Part shown: in pieces, positions 12,417 to 24,330 of the stretch
Numbering within the stretch: position 1 is the stretch's first letter
Layout: the number at the start of each line of letters is the position of its first letter
Origin: Stomorhina lunata
Taxonomy: Eukaryota; Arthropoda; Insecta; Diptera; Rhiniidae
NCBI GenBank assembly: GCA_933228675.1
Contig: OW121741.1
Coordinates: 135,736,585 to 135,800,584, forward strand
DNA: 64,000 nt
Direction of reading: 5' to 3'
Program-made: the position numbers and the translations under genes
Notes under the pieces: generated by a model
Databases searched by the model: none
Seen by the model: the letters and a program-made list of their open reading frames with translations, nothing else
Told to the model about the DNA's origin: nothing

Positions 12417-13190
12417 TATACCCTTCACCACCATAGGGTATTATAAGTTTGTGCTGATGTTTGTAACGCATACAAATATTTGTCTTAGACCCACATTTTA
12501 GTACACCAATAGGCTTAGAATCACTTTCTGAGTCGATTTAGCGATGTCCGTCCGTCCGTCCGTCTGGCTGGCTGGACCCTTATGTAAACCTTGTAATCAA
12601 ACTACAGGTCGCAGTTCTAAAGATAATTTGAGGAAATTTGGCACTAATCATTTTTTTGATAATGGGACCATGGCTATTGAAATTCGTCAAAATCGGTCCA
12701 TTATTTATGGTACCTCCCATAGGTCCCACTTCCCGGAATTGCTATATTGGCCACAAATATCAATATTTTTTCATGAAATTTAAAACAAATACTGCTTATA
12801 TAAACTTAAATCACTGTACCAAATTTCGTTGAAATCGGTCCACATTTGACCATAGCTCCCATACAAACTCTTCTTTAAAAACGCACTAAATGAGACAAAA
12901 AATCACTAAAGATAATGAAAATTTTGAGTTTATTTTTTGCATACATAATTTTTGTAACAACTGTAATCAATTTGCCAAATTTCGAGATAATCGGTCCACA
13001 TTTGACCCTAGCTCTCATATAAGTCCAAATGACGGAAACAGGTTGAATATATAAGTTTTGAGAAAATGTTTGTATGATGGCAAAATTTAGCAAATATTTG
13101 TCTTTATACAGGAAAAATAACACCTTTGACCTTAGTGGTGAAGGGTATCGTATGGTCGGCTTGACGGACTATAGCGCTTTCTTACTTGTT
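12417..13190 (+). mobile_element. Mini-me-like GTCY element, copy 1
   Basis: A 774-bp member of a six-copy family. It starts TATACCCTTCACCACC, has the core TTAGAATCACTTTCTGAGTC and GATTTAGCGATGTCC, then (GTCC)nGTCTGGCTGG. It ends GTGGTGAAGGGTATCG plus a small hairpin and CTTTCTTACTTGTT. Open frames inside it come from the repeat and recur in other copies, so they are not genes. Its left terminal inverted arm is missing. Confidence 0.85.
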
Positions 13191-14959
13191 TTCTACTTCA
13201 GCTGACGATATACTACCAAAAAATCATTTTTTAAAAAATGTCAATAATACAATTGACATTTTTGTATTTTAAATTATTATCCAAAAATTTTTTTAAACAA
13301 AATTTTGTTTTTAATTGAAAATTCTGAATTTCAGTAGACTCGTCAATATCTAAACTAAACGCTTCATGATTTTTTAAATCAAACATCAAATTCTTTGCAA
13401 CATTTTTGCTTAATAAGTCGTCAATTCGACTCTCTGTTGTACTACATCTCAAAGGAATCCGTGAGGTCAATTTATGCAGTTTTATTGGTCCTTAATTTCA
13501 TTTATTTCAGAAAGGTTGGTTGCGTATACTTAATATATAATGTTAAACAAATACCAAATATCAATTATACGTAGTGTAAGCCTAAAGCGTGAAAAATTCA
13601 ACTATACGATACTTACTAACTTCAAATTAACTTTTAAATTATTATTTGATGTACCATGACTAAACGAAGGATGCAAAAGTTCTTCTTTTTGGTGCAACGT
13701 TCATAAACAGTTATCAGAATTTAGTGCCGAAATCATGTATTATATTATTCTAATAACCATTTCATCTGCTAAACATAAAGTTGGCATGAGTTCTTGTCGG
13801 TTTTAAAGTCCTAATTGCAATTTCTTAAGTATTTCTATTTTAGAAGAATCTTTTTAAAAAATGCAATGTTTTTTGTATCTCATGCAAAAAATCCAAAAAG
13901 TGTACTTATGCCCTTTTGAATTAAAGGTGACAGTATATCCCCACTTGTAGAAGACTCCTGCAAAGCTCAAGGGTAAAAAAAGGATAAAGAAGCAAGAATT
14001 TCTACATATAAATATTTAAATAAAAAATGTTTAGTAATGCAAAAAAAAAAGAAATGCCAAAGTAAATACACAGAGATAAATTATATTTTTATATTGCTTA
14101 TAACCATTGTATTCACAAAGAGACGAGAACAACCAAATTCGTAGATAGAGTTGGACACTTTTAACAAAAAAAAGTAAATTTTTTTAATGTGAACATGTGT
14201 AGTTCTGACGTTTTGAAAAGGAAAAAATGTCTGTTTAACTTTCCTTAAAAAAATTCCAAAGAAAAATTTTAATTTTTTGTAAAATCATTTTTTTTTTTTT
14301 TTGTCGAAAATTTTCCAAAAGATAAATTTTATGATGGTCGTGAGTTTGAGTCGAAAAATTTTGATCAAAAAATTTTCTACAGAAATTTACTCAAAGAAAA
14401 TTATTTGTATCGAAAATGTTTCTTTAGAGAAATATTTTTATAAGAAATTTTTTTTATATGTTAGGTCGATAAAGTAGGTGAATAGGTTTAATCTGAGTAA
14501 CTGAAAAGGGTTTCATCCGATGATGGCCTCTGCAAAATTTACTTCACATTTTTTATATAAATAATATATCAAATATTTTTTTTTATATATTTTACACTGA
14601 ATTCTCTCAGTGTATATGTAAATAAACGTTTGCGTTTGGGAGTATTTCGAAACATTTGAAATGTTACACCAAAACATGCATGTTCATTTTTTTTGTTAAC
14701 AATTGAACGCGACAGTAAAATGTTTGTTGTATTTGAGTAGAAAACAGCAACACATCCTTAAGGATGTGTGCCAAGGATATTTTATGTTTTGCAAGAAGTA
14801 AGAAGAATTGAAAAAAGGAGCATGTCCTTAAGCATGAATTTTATTTTCTTTTGTTCATAAAATTTTTATTTTAGATTTAAAAAGATATCTACTTGCAGTT
14901 ATTTATGTTTAAAGGCTTATGTGAGCATTGAAAATTTATTATTTTAATTTTGAAAAATG
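13191..14959. other. Island after element copy 1
   Basis: Apart from the hAT-like scrap at 13231-13500, this is A/T-rich sequence without a supportable gene. At 14755-14830 the words CCTTAAGGATGTG and GTCCTTAAGCATG form a loose repeat. Decayed satellite-like TTTTGAAAAA words appear from about 14220. Confidence 0.5.
13231..13500 (-). pseudogene. hAT-type (ZBED/GTF2IRD2-like) transposase fragment
   Basis: The minus-strand frame over 13231-13470 contains FSLDIDESTEIQNFQL. It resembles the FSLALDESTD....Q segment of the hAT catalytic region (RNase H-like fold, first conserved acidic block) in ZBED and GTF2IRD2-like proteins. Upstream residues fit the preceding helix (TTESRIDDLLSKN). Nothing continues on either side: there is no zinc finger, later catalytic residues or C-terminal dimerisation domain. 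No ATG starts the frame. It is a dead fragment of a few hundred bases. Confidence 0.5.
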
Positions 14960-15341
14960 ATATACAAAAATTTTTTTACTAAGGAAAAATTTCTATAGAA
15001 AATATTTCAAATGAAAATGAAAAATTTTCTATTGAAATTTTTTCATAATGAAAAATTTTCTATAGAAATTTTTTCATAATGAAAAATTTTCTAAAGAAAT
15101 TTTTTCATAATGAAAAATTTTCTATAGAAATTTTTTCATAATGAAAAATTTTCTATAGAAATTTTTTCATAATGAAAAATTTTCTATAGAAATTTTTTCA
15201 TAATGAAAAATTTTCTATAGAAATTTTTTCATAATGAAAAATTTTCTATAGAAATTTTTTCATAATGAAAAATTTTCTATAGAAATTTTTTCATAATGAA
15301 AAATTTTCTATAGAAATTTTTTCATAATGAAAAATTTTCTA

Positions 15342-15540
15342 TAGAAAATTTTTCATTATGAAAAAATTTCTATAGAAAATTTTTCATTATGAAAAAATTT
15401 CTATAGAAAATTTTTCATTATGAAAAAATTTCTATAGAAAATTTTTCATTATGAAAAAATTTCTATAGAAAATTTTTCATTATGAAAAAATTTCTATAGA
15501 AAATTTTTCATTATGAAAAAATTTCTATAGAAAATTTTTC
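15342..15540 (-). repeat. Inverted block within the 31-bp array
   Basis: Six consecutive monomers read as the reverse complement of their neighbours (CATTATG instead of CATAATG, with arm lengths swapped). The left junction is a perfect 38-bp palindrome (15323-15360) centred in CTATAG. The right junction is a 53-bp near-palindrome (15509-15561). Confidence 0.9.
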
Positions 15541-16010
15541 TATAGAAATTTTTTCATAATGAAAAATTTTCTATAGAAATTTTTTCATAATGAAAAATTT
15601 TCTATAGAAATTTTTTCATAATGAAAAATTTTCTATAGAAATTTTTTCATAATGAAAAATTTTCTATAGAAATTTTTTCATAATGAAAAATTTTCTATAG
15701 AAATTTTTTCATAATGAAAAATTTTCTATAGAAATTTTTTCATAATGAAAAATTTTCTATAGAAATTTTTTCATAATGAAAAATTTTCTATAGAAATTTT
15801 TTCATAATGAAAAATTTTCTATAGAAATTTTTTCATAATGAAAAATTTTCTATAGAAATTTTTTCATAATGAAAAATTTTCTATAGAAATTTTTTCATAA
15901 TGAAAAATTTTCTATAGAAATTTTTTCATAATGAAAAATTTTCTATAGAAATTTTTTCATAATGAAAAATTTTCTATAGAAATTTTTTCATAATGAAAAA
16001 TTTTCTATAG

Positions 16011-16985
16011 AAATTTATTCATAATGAAAAATTTTTTATAGAAATTTTTTCATAATGAAAAATTTTTTATAGAAATTTTTTCATAATGAAAAATTTTCTA
16101 TAGAAATTTTTTCATAATCAAAAATTTTCTATAGAAATTTTTTTATAATGAAAAATTTTCTATAGAAATTTTTTCATAATGAAAAATTTTCTATAGAAAT
16201 TTTTTCATAATGAAAAATTTTCTATAGAAATTTTTTCATAATGAAAAATTTTCTATAGAAATTTTTTCATAATGAAAAATTCTTTATAGAAATTTTTTCA
16301 TAATGAAAAATTTTCTATAGAAATTTTTTCATAATGAAAAATTTCCTATAGAAATTTTTTCATAATGAAAAATTTCCTATAGAAATTTTTTCATAATGAA
16401 AAATTTTCTATAGAAATTTTTTCATAATGAAAAATTTTCTATAGAAATTTTTTCATAATGAAAAATTTTCTATAGAAATTTTTTCATAATGAAAAATTTT
16501 CTATAGAAATTTTTTCATAATGAAAAATTTTCTATAGAAATTTATTCATAATGAAAAATTTTTTATAGAAATTTTTTCATAATGAAAAATTTTTTATAGA
16601 AATTTTTTCATAATGAAAAATTTTCTATAGAAATTTTTTCATAATCAAAAATTTTCTATAGAAATTTTTTTATAATGAAAAATTTTCTATAGAAATTTTT
16701 TCATAATGAAAAATTTTCTATAGAAATTTTTTCATAATGAAAAATTTTCTATAGAAATTTTTTCATAATGAAAAATTTTCTATAGAAATTTTTTCATAAT
16801 GAAAAATTCTTTATAGAAATTTTTTCATAATGAAAAATTTTCTATAGAAATTTTTTCATAATGAAAAATTTCCTATAGAAATTTTTTCATAATGAAAAAT
16901 TTCCTATAGAAATTTTTTCATAATGAAAAATTTTCTATAGAAATTTTTTCATAATGAAAAATTTTCTATAGAAATTTTTTCATAA
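16011..16985. repeat. 17-monomer higher-order duplication (527 bp)
   Basis: A run with rare variants is repeated exactly 527 bp (17 x 31) later. AAATTTATTC is at 16011 and 16538, CATAATCAAAA at 16113 and 16640, and ATTTCCTATAG at 16341 and 16868. Two TTTTTTATAG units and an AATTCTTTATAG unit also occur in the same order in both copies. Confidence 0.9.
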
Positions 16986-18270
16986 TGAAAAATTTTATAT
17001 AGAAAATTTTTCAATATAAAAAATCTTCTATAGCAACTTTCTATAGAAAATTTTTCAATATAAAAAATTTTCTATATAAATTTAATGTGAAAAATATATA
17101 TTTCAAATAGAAATTTCATATAAAAAATTTTTTCAATATGAAAAATTTTCTACAGAAATTTTTTTATAAGGAAAAATTTAATATAGAATATTTTTTGATA
17201 TCAAAGGATTACTTTTTCAATATGAAAATTTTTCTATAGAAATTTTTTCATATTGAAATATTTTCCATAGAAATTTTTTGGATATTGAAAAATTTCTATA
17301 GAAAATGTTATAAAAAAATTTTCTATAGAAATTTTTTCGATATTGAAAAATTTTTTCGTATTAAAAAATTTTCTATACAAATTTTTTCATATATAAACAA
17401 TTTTTAAAAAAATCATTTTAAAAAATTTTCTATAGAAATTTTTTTATTTTGAAAAATTTCTATAAAAATTCTTTCATTTTTAAAAATTGTCTATAGAAAT
17501 TTTTGCATTTTGAAAAATTTTCTATGAAAATTTTTTCAATTTTAAAAAAATTTTCTATAAAAATTTTTTTATTTCGAAAAATTTTCCATAGAAATTTTTT
17601 AAATATGAAAAATTTTCTATAGAAATTTTTTCATAATGAAAAATTTTCTATAGAAATTTTTTCATAATGAAAAATTTTCTATAGAAATTTTTTCATAATG
17701 AAAAATTTTCTATCGAAATTTTTTCATAATGAAAAATTTTCTACAGAAATTTTTTAAAATGAAAAATTTTTTATAGAAGTTTTTTCATTTTAAAATTTTC
17801 TATAGAAATTTTTTTATTTTGAAAAATTTTCTATATAAATTTTTTTTTATATTAAAAAATTTTCTATAGAAATTTTATCAAATTTTCTTTAGAAATTTTT
17901 ATAATATGAAAAATTTTTTATAGATTTTTTTCAACTTGAAAAATTTGTTATAGAAATTTTTTTATATTTAAAAATTTTCTATAGAAATTTTTTTATTTTA
18001 TTTTTATTTTCTATAGAAGTTTTTACATTTTGAAAAATGTTCTACAGAAATTGTTTCATTATGAAACAATTTCTATAGAAATTTTTCAGTTTAAAAATTG
18101 TTTAAAGAAATTTTTCCATTTTGAAAAATTTTCCATAGATTTTTTTTCATTTTGAAAACTTTTCTATAGAAGTTTTTTCATATTAAAAAATTTTTTAAAG
18201 AAATTTTTTTGTTTTGAAAATTGTCTATAAGAAATTTTACATATTGAAAAATTTCTATAGAAATTTTATT

Positions 18271-19744
18271 GCTTCAAAGCTTGTTCATTTATTTATTGTT
18301 TTTTCTAACCCAATTCACTTTAAGCTTTTGGCTCTTAAAGGGAATCTTAATTTTGATCATGTTTTTTTTTTCTTAATTTTATGTTTTTACACTTCCAGTC
18401 TACTGTATTCTATTTATAATTAGCTCAAGTACAGGGTGGCTGATGAGTTTTTGCGTTAAGAAACTCAAACAACTTTTTGTAAAGTTTTTGTAATTTATTT
18501 TAATTAAATTGTTTTTTATTAATTCATTTATTTTTGTCAGTCATGACGTTTTGAAAAAATTGAATTTAAAAAAATCCAAATTCTTGTTTCAATGTCCTCA
18601 TTCTCGATTTGTATTTAATCTAAAGGTTAATCTGTAAATGTAATATTTAGGAACGAAAATATATATTTTTTTTGTGGTAGCAGCTTTCATCAGCCACCCT
18701 GTACAAAGAAATTTGATTATTTTAAAACAAAAATTATAAAAAGCTTTTTTTTTCATATACCAAAACTAACTTCTGTTTTTCCCCAGTAGCTCGGAAGTAC
18801 TTGTAAGATACTCGGGGCCTGCATATAAGTGTGTTAATGTATGTGTCGCAAAGGAAATATCATGTACGAGTATGTACTGAACACGACCTATTTGCCAAAA
18901 TGCTTGCATATGTGTATGTATACATACACAAATGTGCACCGTACAAAGCTTGCCAGTAAAAAAGTAAAAATAACAACAATAACGATAAAGCGAATCGTTT
19001 CAAATGTTTGGTGTAATCACAAAAAGGCAAAAATATTTTTTGTAAGAAATGCAAATCTTGCAATTTAAGTCAAGAGCTTTTGCCACATTTTTTCATCTTT
19101 TGCACTACCTTCTAGACCCACTCAATCCAATTATGAATACCCCTAATGTTTGCAGGGCAAGAGAACAAACATTCCAAAAAAAAAAATAACTATTAAAAAA
19201 ACTATTTCTTTGGCTGCAGTATAAAATAAACCTCATCTATGTAAATATTTCTTAGATTGCAAGAGAGTTTTTGAGAGTATGTAAATATCCTTAAACGAGC
19301 TCTCATATGTATTAGAATGTTTGTGTGTTAGTAAAAAATTTTAATTTTAAATATATTCCATATTACCAACTCATATATAACATCAAAAGTATATAAACAT
19401 TCAAACAGGGACAAAATACCGAAACACATATTGTACATAACCCCTATGTGCAGAATTATATGTATATTTTATTTTATTTTATGTAAATGTGAATGTGAAT
19501 CATCCATAAGAGTTGGATATCAAAGACAAATACTTTTGTACGTGTAACTTTCATATGAATTTTATTTAGATTACGTGCTAAAGTCAACTTCAAGTTGCAT
19601 CTGAGTGGAAAAGTTGATGTTAAACTATAAATGGAACTGTAATTCTCAGCTCATTCTCGTGTTCATACCTGGAGGCACTATCACTTGCGTTCGAAGTTAG
19701 TTCATAGATGGACATTTCCTGGTATTATATAGGAAGCTCAAAAA
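18271..19744. other. Island between the two CTATAG-type arrays
   Basis: Apart from the inverted-repeat element at 18432-18701, this is A/T-rich sequence with scattered TATGTAC words. Opposite-strand open frames at about 18841-19068 have no domain, and TATGTATACATACACA explains much of them. No gene is supportable. Confidence 0.5.
18432..18701. mobile_element. 270-bp Tc1/mariner-type MITE
   Basis: Ends are perfect inverted repeats, CAGGGTGGCTGATGA and TCATCAGCCACCCTG, directly flanked by TA on both sides (18430-18431 and 18702-18703). TA duplication plus a CAGGG terminus fits the IS630-Tc1-mariner superfamily. The interior is non-coding and too short for a transposase, so this is a non-autonomous copy. 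The superfamily is inferred from the ends only. Confidence 0.8.
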
Positions 19745-21620
19745 AAAATAAATTTTTTCAATATGAAAAAATTTTTATAGAAAATTTTTCATAATGAAAA
19801 AGTTTCTATAGAAAATTTTTCATAATGAAAAAATTTCTATAGAAAATTTTTCATAATGAAAAAATTTCTATAGAAAATTTTTCATAATGAAAAAATTTCT
19901 ATAGAAAATTTTTCATTATGAAAAAATTTTTCATAATGAAAATTTTTCATAATGAAAAAATTTCTATAGAAAATTTTTCATAATGAAAAAATTTCTATAG
20001 AAAATTTTTCATAATGAAAAAATTTCTATAGAAAATTTTTCATAATGAAAAAATTTCTATAGAAAATTTTTCATAATGAAAAAATTTCTATAGAAAATTT
20101 TTCATAATGAAAAAATTTCTATAGAAAATTTTTCATAATGAAAAAATTTCTATAGAAAATTTTTCATAATGAAAAAATTTCTATAGAAAATTTTTCATAA
20201 TGAAAAAAATTCTATAGAAAATTTTTCACAATGAAAAAATTTCTATAGAAAATTTCTATAGAAAATTTTTCATAATGAAAAAATTTCTATAGAAAATTTC
20301 TATAGAAAATTTTTCATAATGAAAAAATTTCTATAGAAAATTTTTCATAATAAAAAAATTTCTATAGAAAATTTTTCATAATGAAAAAATTTCTATAGAA
20401 AATTTTTCATAATGAAAAAATTTCTATAGAAAATTTTTCATAATGAAAAAATTTCTATAGAAAATTTTTCATAATGAAAAAATTTCTATAGAAAATTTTT
20501 CATAATAAAAAAATTTCTAGAGAAAATTTTTCATAATGAAAAAAATTTCTATAGAAAATTTTTCATAATGAAAAAATTTCTATAGAAAATTTTTCATAAT
20601 GAAAAAATTTCTATAGAAAATTTTTCACAATGAAAAAATTTCTATAGAAAATTTTTCATAATGAAAAAATTTCTATAGAAAATTTTTCATAATGAAAAAA
20701 TTTCTATAGAAAATTTTTCATAATGAAAAAATTTCTATAGAAAATTTTTCATAATGAAAAAATTTCTATAGAAAATTTTTCATAATGAAAAAATTTCTAT
20801 AGAAAATTTTTCATAATGAAAAAATTTCTATAGAAAATTTTTCATAATGAAAAAATTTCTATAGAAAATTTTTCATAATGAAAAAATTTCTATAGAAAAT
20901 TTTCCATAATAAAAAAAATTTCTATAGAAAATTTTTCATAATGAAAAAATTTCTATAGAAAATTTTGCATAATGAAAAAATTTCTATAGAAAATTTTTCA
21001 ATAGAAAAATTTTTTATAATAAAAAAAATATAGAAAAAATTTTTCAGAATGAAAAAATTTCTATAGAAAATTTTTCATAAAGAAAAAATTTCTATAGAAA
21101 ATTTTTCATAATGAAAACATTTCTATTGAAAAATTTTCGATAGAAAATTTTTCATAATGAAAAAATTTCTATAGAAAATTTTTCATATAATTTTCAATAG
21201 AAAATTTTTCAAAATGAAAAAAATTCTTTCGAAAATTTTTCATAATGAAAAAATTTATATAGAAAATTATTCATAATGAAAAAATTTCTATAGAAAATTT
21301 TTCAAAATGAAAAAATTTCTATAGAAAATTTTTCAACACGAAAAAATTTCTATAGAAAATTTCTTAATATGAAAAAATGTATATAGAAAATTTTTCAATA
21401 TGAAAAAAATTTTATAGAAAAATTTTCAGTATCAAAAAATGTCCATAGAAAATTTTTCAACAAGAAACAATTTCTATAAAAAATTCTTCAATATGAAAAA
21501 GTTTCTATAGAAAATTTTTCAATATAAAAAAAATTTCTAAAAAAAAATTTTCAATATGAAAAAATTTCTATAGAAAATTTTTCATTGTAAAAAATTTTTC
21601 AATATAAAATAATTTCTATA
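19745..21620. repeat. 31-bp CTATAG/CATAATG satellite, second array
   Basis: About 60 copies of TATAGAAAATTTTTCATAAT plus GAAAAAATTTC. Compared with 14960-18270, one A/T boundary in each arm is shifted, which makes it almost the reverse complement of that monomer. The block is homogeneous at 19790-20990 and decayed afterwards. Partial units (for example TTTCTATAGAAAATTTCTATAG near 20250 and 20295) show replication slippage or unequal exchange. Confidence 0.94.
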
Positions 21621-24330
21621 CAAATTTTTTCATAGAAAATTTTTAATTATTAAAAATTTCTGAAGAAATTTTTTCATTATCAAAAAAATTCTTTAGAAAA
21701 TTTTTCAATATAAAAAATTTTTCATTATCAAAAAATTTCTATAGAAAATTTTTAATTTTAAAAAAATGTTTAAGGTAAATTTTTCATTTTCAATATAATT
21801 TCATAGCAAACTATTCAAAAAAATTTCTATGGAAATTTTTTTAATATCAAAAAAAATTTCTATGGAAAATTTTTTATTAAAAAAATTTTCTATAGAAAAT
21901 TTTTCATTATAAAATTGTTTGGTAGAAAATTTTTCATTATCAATTTTTTTTTCTTTAGAAAATTTTTCATTATCAAAAATTTTCTTTAGAAAGTTTTTCA
22001 TTATCAAAAATTTTCTTTAGAAAATTTTTCATTATCAAAAATTTTCTTTAGAAAATTTTTCATTATCAAAAATTTTCTTTAGAAAATTTTTCATTATCAA
22101 AAATTTTCTTTAGAAAATTTTTCATTATCAAAAATTTTCTTTAGAAAATTTTTCATTATCAAAAATTTTCTTTAGAAAATTTTTCATTATCAAAAATTTT
22201 CTTTAGAAAATTTTTCATTATCAAAAATTTTCTATAGAAAATTTTTCATTATCAAAAATTTTCTGTAGAAAATTTTTCATTATCAAACATTTTCTTAAGA
22301 CAATTTTTCATTATCAAAAATTTTCTTTAGAAAATTTTTCATTATCAAAAATTTTCTTTAGAAAATTTTTCATTATCAAAAATTTTCTTTAGAAAATTTT
22401 TCATTATCAAAAATTTTCTGTGGAAAATTTTTCATTATCAAAAATTTTCTATAGAAAATTTTTCATTATCAAAAATTTTCTATAGAAAATTTTTCATTAT
22501 CAAAAATTTTCTGTAGAAAATTTTTCATTATCAAAAATTTTCTGTAGAAAATTTTTCATTATCAAACATTTTCTTAAGACAATTTTTCATTATCAAAAAT
22601 TTTCTTTAGAAAATTTTTCATTATCAAAAATTTTCTTTAGAAAATTTTTCATTATCAAAAATTTTCTTTAGAAAATTTTTCATTATCAAAAATTTTCTTT
22701 AGAAAATTTTTCATTATCAAAAATTTTCTTTAGAAAATTTTTCATTATCAAAAATTTTCTTTAGAAAATTTTTCATTATCAAAAATTTTCTTTAGAAAAT
22801 TTTTCATTATCAAAAATTTTCTTTAGAAAATTTTTCATTATAAAAATTTTCTTTAGAAAATTTTTCATTATCAAAAATTTTCTTTAGAAAATTTTTCATT
22901 ATCAAAAATTTTTCATTATCAAAAATTTTCTTTAGAAAATTTTTCATTATCAAAAATTTTCTTTAGAAAATTTTTCATTATCAAAAATTTTCTTTAGAAA
23001 ATTTTTCATTATCAAAAATTTTCTTTAGAAAATTTTTCATTATCAAAAATTTTCTTTAGAAAATTTTTCATTATCAAAAATTTTCTTTAGAAAATTTTTC
23101 ATTATCAAAAATTTTCTTTAGAAAATTTTTCATTATCAAAAATTTTCTTTAGAAAATTTTTCATTATCAAAAATTTTCTTTAGAAAATTTTTCATTATCA
23201 AAAATTTTCTTTAGAAAATTTTTCATTATCAAAAATTTTCTATAGAAAATTTTTCATTATCAAAAATTTTCTATAGAAAATTTTTCATTATCAAAAATTT
23301 TCTGTAGAAAATTTTTCATTATCAAAAATTTTCTATAGAAAATTTTTCATTATCAAAAATTTTCTTTAGACAATTTTTCATTATCAAAAATTTTCTTTAG
23401 AAAATTTTTCATTATCAAAAATTTTCTTTAGAAAATTTTTCATTATCAAAAATTTTCTTTAGAAAATTTTTCATTATCAAAAATTTTCTTTAGAAAATTT
23501 TTCATTATCAAAAAATTTCTTTAGAAAATTTTTCATTATCAAAAATTTTCTTTAGAAAATTTTTCATTATCAAAAATTTTCTTTAGAAAATTTTTCATTA
23601 TCAAAAATTTTCTTTAGAAAATTTTTCATTATCAAAAATTTTTCATTATCAAAAATTTTCTTTAGAAAATTTTTCATTATCAAAAATTTTCTTTAGACAA
23701 TTTTTCATTATCAAAAATTTTCTTTAGAAAATTTTTCATTATCAAAAATTTTCTTTAGAAAATTTTTCATTATCAAAAATTTTCTTTAGAAAATTTTTCA
23801 TTATCAAAAATTTTCTTTAGAAAATTTTTCATTATCAAAAATTTTCTATAGAAAATTTTTCATTATCAAAAATTTTCTATAGAAAATTTTTCATTATCAA
23901 AAATTTTCTGTAGAAAATTTTTCATTATCAAAAATTTTCTGTGGAAAATTTTTCATTATCAAACATTTTCTTAAGACAATTTTTCATTATCAAAAATTTT
24001 CTTTAGAAAATTTTTCATTATCAAAAATTTTCTTTAGAAAATTTTTCATTATCAAAAATTTTCTTTAGAAAATTTTTCATTATCAAAAATTTTCTTTAGA
24101 AAATTTTTCATTATCAAAAATTTTCTTTAGAAAATTTTTCATTATCAAAAATTTTCTTTAGAAAATTTTTCATTATCAAAAATTTTCTTTAGAAAATTTT
24201 TCATTATCAAAAATTTTCTTTAGAAAATTTTTAATTATCAAAAATTTTCTTTAGAAAATTTTTCATTATCAAAAATTTTTTTTAGAAAATTTTTCATTAT
24301 CAAAAAATTACAATAGAAATATTTTTTAGT
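21621..24330. repeat. 31-bp CATTATC satellite array
   Basis: About 80 copies of CAAAAATTTTCTTTAGAAAA plus TTTTTCATTAT. Arms GAAAATTTTT and AAAAATTTTC are perfect inverted repeats around CATTATC. A degenerate transition (21621-21950) links it to the previous array. Higher-order structure is clear: the rare pair AAACATTTTCTTAAGACAA occurs at about 22285, 22565 and 23960, the first two 279 bp (9 monomers) apart. A truncated 17-nt unit at 22904 recurs at 23634, 730 bp later. Confidence 0.94.

Larger units (their letters stand above)
14960..18270. repeat. 31-bp CTATAG/CATAATG satellite array
   Basis: About one hundred copies of a 31-bp unit: TATAGAAATTTTTTCATAAT then GAAAAATTTTC. The central 15030-16990 is nearly uniform, while 17000-18270 is decayed with indels and substitutions. 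Two features stand out inside it: a flipped block at 15342-15540 and a 527-bp higher-order duplication starting at 16011. The monomer is quasi-palindromic around both CTATAG and CATAATG. Confidence 0.95.

Noticed and set aside
12544..12832. Open frames over the GTCY elements (also 31299-31565, 35310-35540, 38586-38825, 43518-43754, 48359-48577)
   Set aside because: They are the same frame repeated because the element is repeated. They contain no domain and are broken differently in each copy.
18841..19068. Overlapping open frames on both strands
   Set aside because: They mirror one another across TATGTATACATACACA-like sequence. There is no domain and no splice or promoter support.
21801..22007. 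Lysine/phenylalanine-rich frames in satellites (also 31840-32236, 52439-52627, 60160-60804)
   Set aside because: They are translations of A/T monomers such as KIFLxKNF; the periodicity follows the satellite.
19745..24330. CRISPR-like appearance of regularly spaced 30-bp repeats
   Set aside because: There are no unique spacers, the repeats are head to tail, and the genome is eukaryotic.
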